Source of the DNA: an uncultured Christensenella sp.
GTDB taxonomy: Bacteria > Bacillota > Clostridia > Christensenellales > Pumilibacteraceae
Reading direction: 5' to 3'
NCBI GenBank assembly: GCA_910585955.1
Contig: CAJUGC010000009.1
Span: 39,111 to 103,110, forward strand
DNA length: 64,000 nt
Shown here: piece by piece, positions 25,401 to 35,900 of the stretch
How the letters are laid out: each line of letters opens with the position of its first letter
Numbering within the stretch: position 1 is the first letter of the stretch
The notes under the pieces: model-generated
Database searches by the model: none
Seen by the model: only the letters and a program-made list of their open reading frames with translations
What the model was told of the DNA's origin: nothing
Program-made: the position numbers and the translations under genes

Positions 25401-27824
25401 CCTCTTTCCGGTAAGGGATTTGTTCTTAACGTAAATTCGGACAATTTACATCATTTCAACAATATTTACGGTTTTGAAGTGTCGTTGTCTAACGTAGACG
25501 GAGACGATTGCTTGCATATCAAATACGATGTTTTGAGGCTCACGGCAAAGAAAGCTATGGGCGGCGATCTGTTGAGATATGAAGACGACAACGATCTCAG
25601 AAGTCCGGCTATAAACGGCGAGATAGACAATATGTGCGCGTATACGATTGTCCTTTCAGAAACGTATACGGATGCAACCGGTACGCATATAAGAAATAAT
25701 TCGCTTGTGGAGCGCGGTCGTCATCGTGTTCCCGCATATGTGCAGGGCTCGATGATAATGACGGCGATAGACGGGACGGAAGAAAACGGCGCGTCTTATT
25801 ACAGGTCGGAAGCAGGGCATAATGTCTATACTTTCCCGACGCAACGTCTTACCGTAGGCGACAGTGTCGAAAGCAACCGCGTATTTACTTTCAATTTGCG
25901 TTCGTCCGGTCTCTTCCGCGATTATACGAATATTTTTCTCACATCGTATAGCGGAGAACGCTATGACGAATGGAATATATTTAAGGAACAATTTGATTCG
26001 GTGTTGACGAATGTCACGCTTAATTCGGACACTTTTACATTCGAAGCAAAAGAAGCGGGCGAGTACAACGATATTAAGATTGAGCTCCGTCGTTTTACTA
26101 CAAGTACTACGGCTACTCCGATAAAGACCGGAGAGGGGAACGAGCGCACCGACGCCGAAGTCATAACGCTTGTGTTCAATATCAGCGTCCAAGAGTCGGC
26201 GTTCCTGTCGAGTTCGTTATTCCCGTATGAGCCGCCTGTAGTCGGAAGTTTGTTGCGTGTTCCCGTTTCGACGTTTACCAAAGCGTCAAATGTTACTTTC
26301 GGTATTCTCGGCGCAAACAACGAAAAATATTGCTATTCCACCGATAAGAGCGTTGCTACAGTCTCGATTTCGGATGACGGACAGGAGCTGATAATTACGC
26401 CTGTTTCGAGCGGTTATGCGCAAATCATATTCCAGGTGTTCCAGTATGGATTGCGCTCGAAGAGCGGATCGTTCAGCATTTCCGTAGCCGGGCGTTCGAT
26501 AATGGATAAAGAAATCGCGCTTATGGATACGGAAACGATTTATCTTGCCGATTTTAAAGCGGCTATAGCGCATACTATAACATCGTTTAAGTTCGACGAT
26601 TATACTCTTGATAAATCGGATGCGTCTGCGCCCGACGGATATTATTTCATGCAGGAAAATCCGGAAACGCACGAATATGAAGTTGTGGCTCAGCCTAATT
26701 TCATTAAAAATGTCAGCGTATTACAGAATAACAGGGTTGACAATGCGCTTCTGCTGTCGCTTGTCGAGAATTATGCAGGCAGCGCAATGTCCGTCGACAC
26801 TATGCTTGTAGTGAAATTCACGGATGATAGCGGTGCGAATAAGTATGAATCCGCAGTTAAAATCAGACCTGCGAAAAAGAAACTTTATGTGGGGAACGAT
26901 GTGCCGCTCGTCATAAACGTATCGCGTGTGAACAAGCAAGTGCAGGCAGTCAGCGGTCAGCTCGGTAAACCCGACGACAACGGCGAGAAGTATGTTATTG
27001 CGCTTTCCGAATTAGACGCTTTTGCAAGTGATATCAATTATTTCGATTCGTACTTCGTACAAATCGCAGTTCCTGTCGCAGACAATGCATATGAGTACTT
27101 TGATATTGTCAAGAGCAATAATTTAATCGAGATTGTGCCGAAGCGCAATACGAGCGAACCGCTTGCAGTCAATGTGGTTATATCTTCGAACAACACAAAT
27201 CTCAGATATATACTTTCATTCGATATTACCGTTTCGGGTATCGTGGAAGTGCTTACTACAAATCAATATATCATGATTTGGGTCATAGTTGCGATCTGCG
27301 TATTTGTCGTGCTTTTAATAGTATTCATAATCAGAATGGGCATCTATTGGAAGAAGAAAGCCGAGCAGAAGAGAATTATTCGCAAAAATCAGATGCTTAT
27401 CAAATTGCGCGATAAGGTTCACGGTAAAGGCGAATCATCAAATAAGGAAAAGCTTGTCCAGACAAAGCTCAAACTCGAAGATCCCAAATATGCTAAAATG
27501 TTTAACGAGATGAAGAAGGAAGCCGAGGAGAGCAAGATCACAATCGAGGACGCTCCCAAGAAAGGTAAAAAGAAAGGCAAAAAGAGCGGTAAAAAGTCGA
27601 TAGAGGAATTGAGAGCCGAAATCGACGCTAAGCGCGAAGCAATGAATAAAATGCAAATGGAAGGCGTTGCTATGCCTGTCGACGATATTCCGGTCGAGCC
27701 TGCGGGTTTCGGCACGTTCGATAACGGTACGTTTGACGGTATGGTCGGCGACGATATGAACAATAGCATCAACTCCGACGAAAACATACTGTTTGACGTT
27801 GAGACGTTGGACGACAACAAGTAG
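22476..27824 (+). CDS. Giant type I membrane protein with RCC1-like propeller
   Basis: 1782 residues. A signal sequence (about 8-35) leads into degenerate RCC1-type repeats (about 45-590), recognisable from alternating blocks such as VGTDFAIGLTYDGELYGWD, KNKIYTWGTN and GYAIDSNGKLWFFGNG. These probably make one beta-propeller. A long beta-rich region follows, with at least one bacterial Ig-like stretch (SVATVSISDDGQELIITPV, about 1290). One membrane helix (about 1598-1622) precedes a 155-residue cytoplasmic tail with a Lys-rich run (KKGKKKGKKSGKK) and an acidic end. No sortase motif or enzyme motif is seen. First of three giant genes with gaps of 14 and 30 bases. The ATG follows GAGGAC. Function unknown; a surface receptor or scaffold is plausible. 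Confidence 0.85.
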   Translation: MEKRLKSKIVSIALVMLLCLSGFFALFFAPAVVRSNAEGENNGIRFKQVAVGTDFAIGLTYDGELYGWDLVAGLTANALGVSYGTNPTKIPVEFKDAGDGIIKIAATRTSAAFITHKNKIYTWGTNSLHTTGTGLLLRSDSDTSFPAPIEVDGNTGELIDVNMMKPGVRSTDIGYENDYYGGAIDNDPDQFLDIVGSDDHYVVRHKRSGVSNYYFAWGSANYMFTRRSMQSDNSVAASVFTFNENWNSSALAVGGGSILIGGNSGLYMRGKNFYLPTGVDYTQKKYAIGETNNIDGNPSTEDAVRKIINLDNTLNLKPKGTSNQIDIQENGNPNSVSGGNYSPYTWTENHLPLPFNGTGVDNGWLVNEALATSDAKDGAFDFYNVDLTGSLVLANGSTELLNAFGKVQVGDDANLSVSNSVLSLGNGFGYAIDSNGKLWFFGNGYNGQSGSIADADLKAYSSLTEITGSFGKAVSVVAGKTKMGNKIVNTLSDPSLSGLGLTIATDTNGIEATIGGFGDEYLDGDEFLSGMITENGVYVWNKSMGITSINEKLKIYGVNTEEDSTNKVAQLYAGYGGHMIAITTYGKILQIDVSDTAVNIDGITVTLKDNFRDRKSSSDNPTAVTNYSVRTGNRIDFAVSNGRPLKDSDGEQKENIYTTLTLAGKTDVGAASEDTSIMAESTVYENIISSNAIGDSYRILTGEDNNLPTRHIISNNLLGTQTTVPETGAPLFFFEGETDAIEPEVLEHYFKWDFVNTGSGATSDVGIKIIPYQSTQGKTIVMRYYVARCASESLKSASVPQDVNADASTDFRKYKFYDYAAVDIRITIANTEASFAEFSNRLNGDESNISVPVLDINNPYNNAYSIALTNVQFGLSALARYFGVEENIGVFDSYVVDKAYEADAGFPASQRVKDAFLARYYKNNEQNNYFTDKYQYFMSDPDGDKVSFVANEIAPSLSGTSDYFSAGVVTVEFDIPLSGKGFVLNVNSDNLHHFNNIYGFEVSLSNVDGDDCLHIKYDVLRLTAKKAMGGDLLRYEDDNDLRSPAINGEIDNMCAYTIVLSETYTDATGTHIRNNSLVERGRHRVPAYVQGSMIMTAIDGTEENGASYYRSEAGHNVYTFPTQRLTVGDSVESNRVFTFNLRSSGLFRDYTNIFLTSYSGERYDEWNIFKEQFDSVLTNVTLNSDTFTFEAKEAGEYNDIKIELRRFTTSTTATPIKTGEGNERTDAEVITLVFNISVQESAFLSSSLFPYEPPVVGSLLRVPVSTFTKASNVTFGILGANNEKYCYSTDKSVATVSISDDGQELIITPVSSGYAQIIFQVFQYGLRSKSGSFSISVAGRSIMDKEIALMDTETIYLADFKAAIAHTITSFKFDDYTLDKSDASAPDGYYFMQENPETHEYEVVAQPNFIKNVSVLQNNRVDNALLLSLVENYAGSAMSVDTMLVVKFTDDSGANKYESAVKIRPAKKKLYVGNDVPLVINVSRVNKQVQAVSGQLGKPDDNGEKYVIALSELDAFASDINYFDSYFVQIAVPVADNAYEYFDIVKSNNLIEIVPKRNTSEPLAVNVVISSNNTNLRYILSFDITVSGIVEVLTTNQYIMIWVIVAICVFVVLLIVFIIRMGIYWKKKAEQKRIIRKNQMLIKLRDKVHGKGESSNKEKLVQTKLKLEDPKYAKMFNEMKKEAEESKITIEDAPKKGKKKGKKSGKKSIEELRAEIDAKREAMNKMQMEGVAMPVDDIPVEPAGFGTFDNGTFDGMVGDDMNNSINSDENILFDVETLDDNK

Positions 27825-27838
27825 GAGTTGAAAGGAAA

Positions 27839-30800
27839 ATGTCAATGAAGGTCAAAAGCAAAAACATATACCTTTCGGCGCTGTTATGCGCGATCATGGC
27901 GTTGGTCGCAGTATTGTGCGGTGTGGCATATACAAGGGCAGACGTTTCTATTGCCGAGAGCGGAAATTCCGCTTATCCGTCGGGAGGCAGTTTCACGCTC
28001 GATATTACGCTTGATGTAAACGGCGAGGATGCAACTTCTCGTGCGGAAGACTCTTCTGCTGTAGTAGTTGCAAACAACGATTCGGGCTACAGAAAACGTG
28101 CGATAAACACATCTGCTCTGTTGCAAGCTTATGCGGATAAAAACAACGTCGAAAATAGAAATTCGTATAACGATAATAATTTCGGCTTACTCACGAGTTC
28201 TACGATTTACAATTCTTTCGGAGAGTATATAGAGGTCACGCGATCCGGTCAGTCCGGTAATCTGCACAGACAGCTTATCATTGAAGCGAAAAAGTACAAG
28301 CGCAATCCCAATCCGTATATTGCCGTACCGTTTACAAATCTCGGAGTTACCCAAGGATTGCCCGAACAAATAACCGTATATATTCGCTTTACTGTCGATT
28401 CCACGTTTACGCCTGCGGGCAGCGACAGCCTTTCGTTCACTAATGTCTATCTTGACGAAGACGTTAAGGCTTCGGCAGACGGCAGTGCTCCTGCGGGATA
28501 CAGAAAGGTAGAGCTTGTCAACAATCAAGACTATGTGTTGGCTCTCGACGGGAACTACGGAATATTGAACAAGCCTCTGCGTTACGGTTCGAGTATGTCG
28601 CTTGATACTCTCGAAAATACGACGACCGCGCTTAATGAAACAGTCGACAACACGAAAGAATGGCTGCTTCGCGATATTTCGAATTTTGTTATAAGCGAGG
28701 CTGCGATCGGAGAGATAGTCAGCGATTCCAACATAAGAGTTACGGGCGGCGCAGATGGGCTGTCCAATCCCGTCATAACCATTAAAGTAAGCTTTGACGA
28801 AGAGGATGTAAACTCTACGTTTTGGACGCGTCCGCATTATTTGACTTTTAAACTTGTCGATAAGGAAGGCAAACAGCCGAGCATTACTTTTTATAAACGC
28901 GTATATTTTGCTACGGGAACGCCGACTTATAAAAACGATTACGACGGCGTGCCTTTAAAGCTGAATTATTCGAGCGATTATCAATATGTCGGCGTGTACA
29001 GCGGCAATGATTCTTATGTTCTGAAAGGCAGTTCGACCATGACGCCTTCCGACTACCTTCCGGCAGACGTTGATATAAAAGCGGCGGGTTATTCTCAGGT
29101 ACGCGTTTTTGCTTCCAATCTTGTCGAATATCCCACGCGCGGTTCGCTTACTTTCGGTCCTCAGACCGACAGATATACCGTTGACAATATCGTGGAAGTT
29201 TCTCCGGTATTCCATAAGGATGAGGCAGGCGATACTGTTATAGATTATTATCTGATTTCGGCGATCGGTACAGGCAGTGCGCTAGTTGAATTTCCTATTA
29301 AGTATTCTCCGGCTGTCGGAGCTTCGTCGAGGGATATGACTGTTCCCGTGGTCTTCAACGTGTTCGGAAACTATACGCTTACTTTCCGCCAGATGGACGG
29401 CAGAAAGGACAGAACGCTTTCCACGCTTGTTGACTTTACGGATAAAGACGGGTTTGGCGTTACGGGCTTTAGGGAACTCGCGTCGGGTGATTTTTATCTG
29501 AATTACGCGGAATCGGAAAACAAAGAAATTCTTACTATTTCACGAGCAAGCAACAGCATTACTTTGCATCCTCATGCAACAGGCGAAGCGAATCTTCGTT
29601 TCGGTTTTATGGATTTGCAGGGCAATCAGATATATATCAAGACTACTATACAGGTTGAGTATGACAGAGGCACTATTTTTGCGACCTGGACCACCATACA
29701 GCTGATATTGTTCTTTATCGGTATCGGTATTGTTGCTCTTGCGCTTATCTTGTTCATAGTATGGATGTTTATACGCGGTGTGAGCAAGCGTCGTCAGGAG
29801 GAAAACGAAACTACCGCTCCTACAAGCGCATACATCATAAAGCTTAATTCCACTATTGCGGCATCGCAGGCACAGCAGCGTATAGTTACTACGCAGGCAT
29901 TCAACACTGCGCAGACTCAAATGCTTGCTCTCGGAGCAGGTCCTACGACGACAGGCGTCGCACCGTCGGAAGCATTGCAGCTTAGCGCGGGTATTCCGTC
30001 TACAGGTACGCCGGCCGGCGTTGAGACGCAGGGCATTGCGCTTAACGGTGGAACGGGCGCACAACCGCAACAACAACCTGTCGGTGAAGATATATATATT
30101 CCGCTTTCGGACGACGAACTATTGGAACGAATATTTGCCGAAAAATACGAGCCGAGAGGTATGGCGCGCCGTTCGTTCTTTAAGAGCAAAGATCTGCAAT
30201 CTCGCGAACTTGAAAAGGAAAAGGCTCGTATTCGCGACGATGTTCGCAGCGGTATGACTATAGAAGAGGCAAGTAAATCGCTTAGCGAACGTCAGGCGGC
30301 GCAAGCCGGTTCCGCTGTAACGACGGATTCGGAAACAAAGACGGAAGAGATACCCGAAGATACCATTCTCGTTATTCTCGGTTTCGATCCCGATGCTCCT
30401 TTACTTGAGGAAGCTCCTCCCGCTCCCATAGAAGCCACGGACGATATGATGGAAGAGGAGGTCGCTCTCAAGAATTCCGAAATGAGGCTGGAGCGTATCG
30501 AGAAGGAGCTTGCCGTTCTCGGCGAGCGACTTAATAAGACGCTTACCGAAATCGATAAAGCAAAGAGCGTAGTGGACGAAAAAGAGGAGGCGCTTAAAGC
30601 TAAGGAAGAGTCCAACGAGGCGCTTCGTAAGTCTATAGAGGATCTCGAGTTCAAGCTTGCTACCGCAAAGAACAAAGAGAAAGATAAGATAACCAAAGAT
30701 ATCGAAAATAAGGAACACGTTATTTCTTCGAATAAAGAGATCATTACGAAGCTTACCGAGGAACTCACGCATAAGCGTTCCAACTACGATATCTTGTGCG

Positions 30801-32962
30801 GTATACGCGATAAATTCGATGCGAAGAGCACGGAGACAAACGAGACTCGCGACAAGGCGCAAGCCGAAGTCGAACAGGCTCGCGAAAATTATCGCGTAGC
30901 TCAAGACCTTCTCGAAAAGGCGAGAAAGGCGCAGGAGACTAAGGAGAAGCGTTCGCGTTTGCGCCCGATGCTTGAGTCGGTTAATATGCTCGACAAAGAG
31001 CTTCGCGATCTCGAAAATCAGATAGAAAAGGATACGAAGGAAAAAGACGAAGTTAAGGCCAATGCTTCCGAATTGCAGAAACAGATGTTGTCTACAAACG
31101 ACATTGCCGCAGTTAAGGAGCTTACCGAAAAACTGTCCGTTCTCAACAAACAAGTGTCCGAGCTTGATAAGAAAATCGCTACTGCAAACAAGAGTAAAGC
31201 CGACGGTACGATTCGTTTTAACGGCGAGCGACGCAAAACCAACGAGTTTATCGATAAAGAAGAACTCGAAGTCGAAGATGTTGTTGCGGAAGAAGACGAC
31301 GTTATCGGAAAGATGGCGTTTGAGGAATATATCAAGTCTGCGCATGAAGAGAGAGAAGCGGCGGAAAAGAATTTGTCCGAGCTTCAAGCCGAATATGATC
31401 AACTTGTTTCCGGATATGACGCGGAAGTTATGAATATGGCTGTGAGAGCTACAGAATCAGTCAAGGCTGCAGAAGACGCTCTTGCCGAAACTCAAGCGTC
31501 TCTTGCCGCGTTGAACGAACAAATGGAAGCTGCATCGGACGACGATAAACTTATGCTTTCCATAGATCAGATGTCTCTTAACGAGCAACTCGAGCAAAAA
31601 CAAAAAGCTCTCGACGAGTTGCAGGCATCTACTGCGAAAGAGAAAGTCGAGTATCAGATGCAATATGACAGCAAGCTTGACGAGACAAAGTGTAAGATTG
31701 ACGAAATGCAGAATGCTTACGACGAGGCAAGCCGCAAGGTCGACGATTCAATGAATAAGATCGATCCGCTCGATCTCATTCTTTCGGGTAGCGGCGTAAT
31801 CTCTCAAGACAGAAAGCGTATGGAGGCCGAAAACCTTAAGAAACAGCTCGAGCTTTCCAAGAGCGCAATGGAGCAGGCGAAGCTCCAAGCTAAACAGGCT
31901 CAAATGGAAGCCGAAAAAGCAATAATCGACGCGCAGCGCGCTTCGGACGAATCAAAAGCGGAGGCCGAACGTGCAGCTCAGGAGGCCATTGCAAAAGCAG
32001 AGGAAGCAAGGATTGCCGCCGAGCAAAAGGCTGCCGAAGATTCCGAACAGATGCGTCTCGAAATCGAGAGAGCAAAGCAGGAGGCAGAGGAGGCAAAATT
32101 GAAAGCCGCCGAAGAAGCCGAGCGTGCGCGTAAAGAGGCCGAGGAACAGGCTGAGCAGGCGCGCAAAGAGGCTGAGGAAGAAGCCGAGCGTGTTCGTAAG
32201 GAAGCCGAGGAAAAGGCCGAGCAAGCGCGCAAAGAGGCTGAGGAAGAAGCCGAGCGTGCTCGTAAGGAGGCCGAGGAAAAGGCTGAGCAGGCACGCAAAG
32301 AGGCGGAAGAAGAAGCCGAACGTGTTCGTAAAGAAGCCGAGGAAAAAGCCGAGCAGGCGCGCAAGGAAGCCGAGGAAGAAAAACACCGCTTAGAAGAAGA
32401 AAAGAAGCGTTCCGAGGAAGAAGCCGAGCGTGCTCGTAAGGAAGCCGAGGAGCAAGCCGAAAAGGATAAGGCGAATAAAGAAGCCGAAGAAAAGCGTATC
32501 AAAGAGAAGATCGAGCGCAAGAAAGCCGTTATTCTCGAAATGCGTAGCGAACTTAAGAATGTTACCGACGAAGCTACGGCTAAAGCTCTTAAGGAGAAGT
32601 TCTATAACGAACAGGTTAAGCTTGATGAGGACGAGAAATCGACGCCCGAGCTTACCGATTTGTTGAACAAGTGCATGGACGACGCCGATCATGCCGCGGA
32701 AGTTTCTATGTACAAAGCTCTTGCGAACAAAGCTCCCAAGCGTGTAGTCAAAAAGGTTACGGAGAGAATTAACAAGATACCTAAGAAGAAGTCGAGCGGC
32801 GCACGTCCCGGCGCACGTCCGACAAGACCGGGTGCGCGTCCCGCACGTCCCGGCGCACGTCCGGCAAGACCGGGTGCGCGTCCCGCACGTCCCGGCGCAC
32901 GTCCGACAAGACCCGGAAGCCGTCCGTCGAGACCCGGCGGATCTCCGAGACCCAGACAATAA
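27839..32962 (+). CDS. Giant membrane-anchored coiled-coil protein with RPGARP tail
   Basis: 1707 residues. A signal sequence (about 9-33) is followed by a beta-rich ectodomain (34-612), a membrane helix (about 618-645) and a cytoplasmic part of more than 1000 residues. The last starts with a Gln/Thr/Pro-rich linker, then a coiled coil (about 870-1640) that includes four 22-residue repeats of the AEQARKEAEEEAERVRKEAE type, and ends in a strongly cationic, presumably disordered tail of RPGARP repeats (about 1655-1707). The membrane-proximal ectodomain resembles that of the preceding protein. A second ATG at 27845 has better spacing from AAAGGA and may be the true start. Unknown function; the layout suggests an envelope-to-cytoplasm linker. 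Confidence 0.85.
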   Translation: MSMKVKSKNIYLSALLCAIMALVAVLCGVAYTRADVSIAESGNSAYPSGGSFTLDITLDVNGEDATSRAEDSSAVVVANNDSGYRKRAINTSALLQAYADKNNVENRNSYNDNNFGLLTSSTIYNSFGEYIEVTRSGQSGNLHRQLIIEAKKYKRNPNPYIAVPFTNLGVTQGLPEQITVYIRFTVDSTFTPAGSDSLSFTNVYLDEDVKASADGSAPAGYRKVELVNNQDYVLALDGNYGILNKPLRYGSSMSLDTLENTTTALNETVDNTKEWLLRDISNFVISEAAIGEIVSDSNIRVTGGADGLSNPVITIKVSFDEEDVNSTFWTRPHYLTFKLVDKEGKQPSITFYKRVYFATGTPTYKNDYDGVPLKLNYSSDYQYVGVYSGNDSYVLKGSSTMTPSDYLPADVDIKAAGYSQVRVFASNLVEYPTRGSLTFGPQTDRYTVDNIVEVSPVFHKDEAGDTVIDYYLISAIGTGSALVEFPIKYSPAVGASSRDMTVPVVFNVFGNYTLTFRQMDGRKDRTLSTLVDFTDKDGFGVTGFRELASGDFYLNYAESENKEILTISRASNSITLHPHATGEANLRFGFMDLQGNQIYIKTTIQVEYDRGTIFATWTTIQLILFFIGIGIVALALILFIVWMFIRGVSKRRQEENETTAPTSAYIIKLNSTIAASQAQQRIVTTQAFNTAQTQMLALGAGPTTTGVAPSEALQLSAGIPSTGTPAGVETQGIALNGGTGAQPQQQPVGEDIYIPLSDDELLERIFAEKYEPRGMARRSFFKSKDLQSRELEKEKARIRDDVRSGMTIEEASKSLSERQAAQAGSAVTTDSETKTEEIPEDTILVILGFDPDAPLLEEAPPAPIEATDDMMEEEVALKNSEMRLERIEKELAVLGERLNKTLTEIDKAKSVVDEKEEALKAKEESNEALRKSIEDLEFKLATAKNKEKDKITKDIENKEHVISSNKEIITKLTEELTHKRSNYDILCGIRDKFDAKSTETNETRDKAQAEVEQARENYRVAQDLLEKARKAQETKEKRSRLRPMLESVNMLDKELRDLENQIEKDTKEKDEVKANASELQKQMLSTNDIAAVKELTEKLSVLNKQVSELDKKIATANKSKADGTIRFNGERRKTNEFIDKEELEVEDVVAEEDDVIGKMAFEEYIKSAHEEREAAEKNLSELQAEYDQLVSGYDAEVMNMAVRATESVKAAEDALAETQASLAALNEQMEAASDDDKLMLSIDQMSLNEQLEQKQKALDELQASTAKEKVEYQMQYDSKLDETKCKIDEMQNAYDEASRKVDDSMNKIDPLDLILSGSGVISQDRKRMEAENLKKQLELSKSAMEQAKLQAKQAQMEAEKAIIDAQRASDESKAEAERAAQEAIAKAEEARIAAEQKAAEDSEQMRLEIERAKQEAEEAKLKAAEEAERARKEAEEQAEQARKEAEEEAERVRKEAEEKAEQARKEAEEEAERARKEAEEKAEQARKEAEEEAERVRKEAEEKAEQARKEAEEEKHRLEEEKKRSEEEAERARKEAEEQAEKDKANKEAEEKRIKEKIERKKAVILEMRSELKNVTDEATAKALKEKFYNEQVKLDEDEKSTPELTDLLNKCMDDADHAAEVSMYKALANKAPKRVVKKVTERINKIPKKKSSGARPGARPTRPGARPARPGARPARPGARPARPGARPTRPGSRPSRPGGSPRPRQ
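32117..32380 (+). repeat. Four 66-bp in-frame tandem repeats
   Basis: Units start at 32117, 32183, 32249 and 32315, each 66 bases and each encoding 22 residues of charged coiled coil. Third positions differ between units, so the repeats are not brand new. Confidence 0.9.
32804..32935 (+). repeat. 42-bp tandem repeats encoding RPGARP
   Basis: CGTCCCGGCGC recurs at 32804, 32846 and 32888, a 42-base period encoding 14 residues of the RPGARPTRPGARPA type. The copies are nearly identical, which suggests recent expansion. Confidence 0.9.
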
Positions 32963-32992
32963 TATCAGGAATAATCGAATGCGAGGTTCAAG

Positions 32993-35900
32993 ATGAAAGA
33001 ATTGGATTTGGAAATGCAGAGACTGTCGATGGCAGACTCCGACGAATACGATGAGTACGAGGAAGAAGTCATCGATCGTGATGAGGAATATGACGTCGAC
33101 GATGACGAGGAAGAGTACGACGACGAGGAGTATGACGACGATTACGACGAGGAAGAGTACGACGACGAGTATGAAGACGATTACGACGACGGGTACGACG
33201 ATAACTATTACGACGAGCGTCTGAATAAAGTCCTCGACGAGTTGGCGGAGCTTAAGCGCGCGGTCGCCAATCCTCCTGCGGTACAAAATAATCAGCCTAC
33301 TTATTCGCAACCGTCTATACCTTACGTTTATGCCGGCAATTTGCCTCAAAATCAGCCGCAGGGTAACAACGGTGAGGTTTTGATGTACAATGAAATTTCT
33401 CGTTTGCGCGACGAATTGAGCAAAACTCAAAATTCGCAAAATCTTCATGTCGAGCTGAATCGGCTTAAAGATGAAATGGAGAGAGAGCGTAAATACAATG
33501 AGTCGCAGTACCTCGCCGAAATAAAGAGATTGAATGAAAAGATCGAGACGTTACAAAAAAACTCGTTAGGCCCTCAAAGCGAAGATGACGGTTATTTGCC
33601 CGAGTCGGCTTTAGGGGGCGGTCATGTGGATAACGGAAGCGTCAACAAGCTGATTGAAATAAACGAGTCCATTCTTAAAAGCTCCAGAAGTGTAGATTCT
33701 CGCATGAGAAACGAGCTTTCGGATATCAAAAAGAGACTCGAAGCTTTGGATACCAATGAAATTTCGGGTCTGATTTCCGCTGTAAAGGCTTTGCCTGCCG
33801 GTGGCATCGGTTCGACCGATATGACGGCTTTGACGAACGAAATCGTTTCTTTGAAAGAGTCTTTGAGCGTAAACGGTACAAGCGTCAGAGGAGATGATTT
33901 TTCGAGCGCGGTTTCCGCGGCACGTCTTGCCGAGTTGAAGGAAGCGGCTTCGAGTTTCGATACCGACGCCGTAATACTTATGAAGTCTATTGGCGAACTA
34001 TCTTGCGCGATAGGTCTCGGTGACGAAAAGGAGACGGAAAAGAAAAAAAGCGCTCTCGCGCTTATGGACGAGTTCGTGAGATTTCGCGAACAGTCGCTCG
34101 AAATGTCTTTCGGGGAAATTTTGTCTGAATTAAACGATATCGGCGCCCGCATATCTGCTCTCGATTCCGCAGAAGCGGTCGTGCTTGCGGACGCTTGCGA
34201 TAGGTTCGCCGATAAAGTTTTGAAAACGCCGTTAGACAAAAAGTCGGCGGACGAACTTGTGCATTTTGCAGACGATACGGCGGTCTTTTCGATAAGCAGA
34301 GAAAAAAGAGAGGCTCTCGATAAATTTGTTGTTCTTTCTCAACGTGTCGTAAAAGCGGAACGCGACGAAATAAAAGAGATTTTGCCTCAAATAGTCGAGG
34401 CTAAATCCAAGTTGGAAAGTTCCGCAAAGCAAGCTGCAGATACGGCAATCATTGCTAAAATCAATGAAGCAATCGCATTAGGTAAGGACGATGAATTAAA
34501 AGAGCTTGTGACCGAACTTTGTACGCTTCGAGCAAGTGATTTCGTTAAGTTCCCTCGTGTTGCGGTTGTTGTGGCTTCTACGGAAGAAAAGTCCGTTTCT
34601 ACTCTTATAGAGAAGATGGACGGTTTATTGGCTGCCTTAGGCGACGGTGCAATTCATTCAATCGACAACAATGTGCAAGCCGGCGATTCACTTGCGGATG
34701 TGAAAGCTGAAATAGTAAATCTTTGCACGACAAAACAGCTTGAAGATGCTATAGCGGAAATCAAAAGACAGTATGCGGAATTGTTGAACGCCATAGCAAG
34801 CGTAAGCGGCGGAGTGATTGAACCCGTCTCGGTTGAAAACGCGGAAGCACAGTATACGAATAATGAGTTGTCCGATCAAATTTACAATATTCGAGACGAA
34901 CTCAATAAAGCCATACATGACGAAAATCTGCTGACGCAGGATACCGTGGAATTAAAGCTTTCCGACATTGCGGATGCGCAGACTGCGTCGCATAGGCAGA
35001 TACTTGATGATGTAAAGACAATCAAAAATTCCGTGCTCGAGCTTCATGACCTTATCGAAAGTATGCCTTCGGTATGGGCTACGGTTTCGCGTGTCGACGA
35101 GAATGTCGACGGTGACGAGAATATCGAGAATTCAAACTCGACGGGTAAAATATCCGACGAAATTTACGATCAGTTCGATAAGCTTTACGAGGATGTTTCC
35201 ACTCTTCTCGCAAGCACGGAAAACAATGTTGTCGAGAGAATCGGCGAAACCGTCGGTTCTACGATGGACAACGTAAATAATATTATCGATTCAATAAATG
35301 CGAATATCGACAATATAAATGCTCTCGTAACGGGTGTGAATACTTCTCTTGACGGGATAAACAGCAATTTCGAACAGACAAACAATAATATAGGCAGTTT
35401 GAATACGGAGCTTGCCAATGATATGGCAAAACTGTCCGTTACGTTGGACGAGGTTCGAGACTACGTTTCGCTTGTCGCAGCGTCAGATGCTTCTACATTG
35501 ATTCTTGAAAAAGCCGACGAGCTTAAGCTTGCCGTAGATGATTTTATCGTTAAGAGCGGAGCAAATGACGACGCTGCTCTCAATGACAGATTACAGCTTG
35601 TCAGCGACGTTGCTTTTTTGAGAGAGAGAGAAGAGGCGAGAGCCGCTTCCTCGGAAAATGATGTCGCGGGTGCAAATATTGCAGCCGAACTGGCCGAACT
35701 TCGCGATAATCTCACGCGCGATTTGAATGTTTTGACCGATACTGTGTCGGGATTGAATATCGACGAAATGAGAGAGAATATCGTTGCTATTCACGATACG
35801 CTCGATATACTTGCCGCAGACACTTCAATAGGAACAATGGGAGAGGATGTTGCCGCAATAAAAGAAGGGCAAAGCCTCATTCTCGACTCGCTTTCCAACA

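Noticed and set aside
32117..32380. Regular 66-bp repeats as a possible CRISPR array
   Set aside because: The repeats are contiguous, in frame and coding, with no unique spacers and no cas genes.
30401..33448. Long - strand open frames opposite the coiled-coil genes (30401-31402, 32390-33448 and others)
   Set aside because: They arise from GAG/GAA/GAC-rich repeats, which read as CTC/TTC/GTC on the other strand. Hydrophobic Leu/Phe/Ser products of this kind are composition artefacts.
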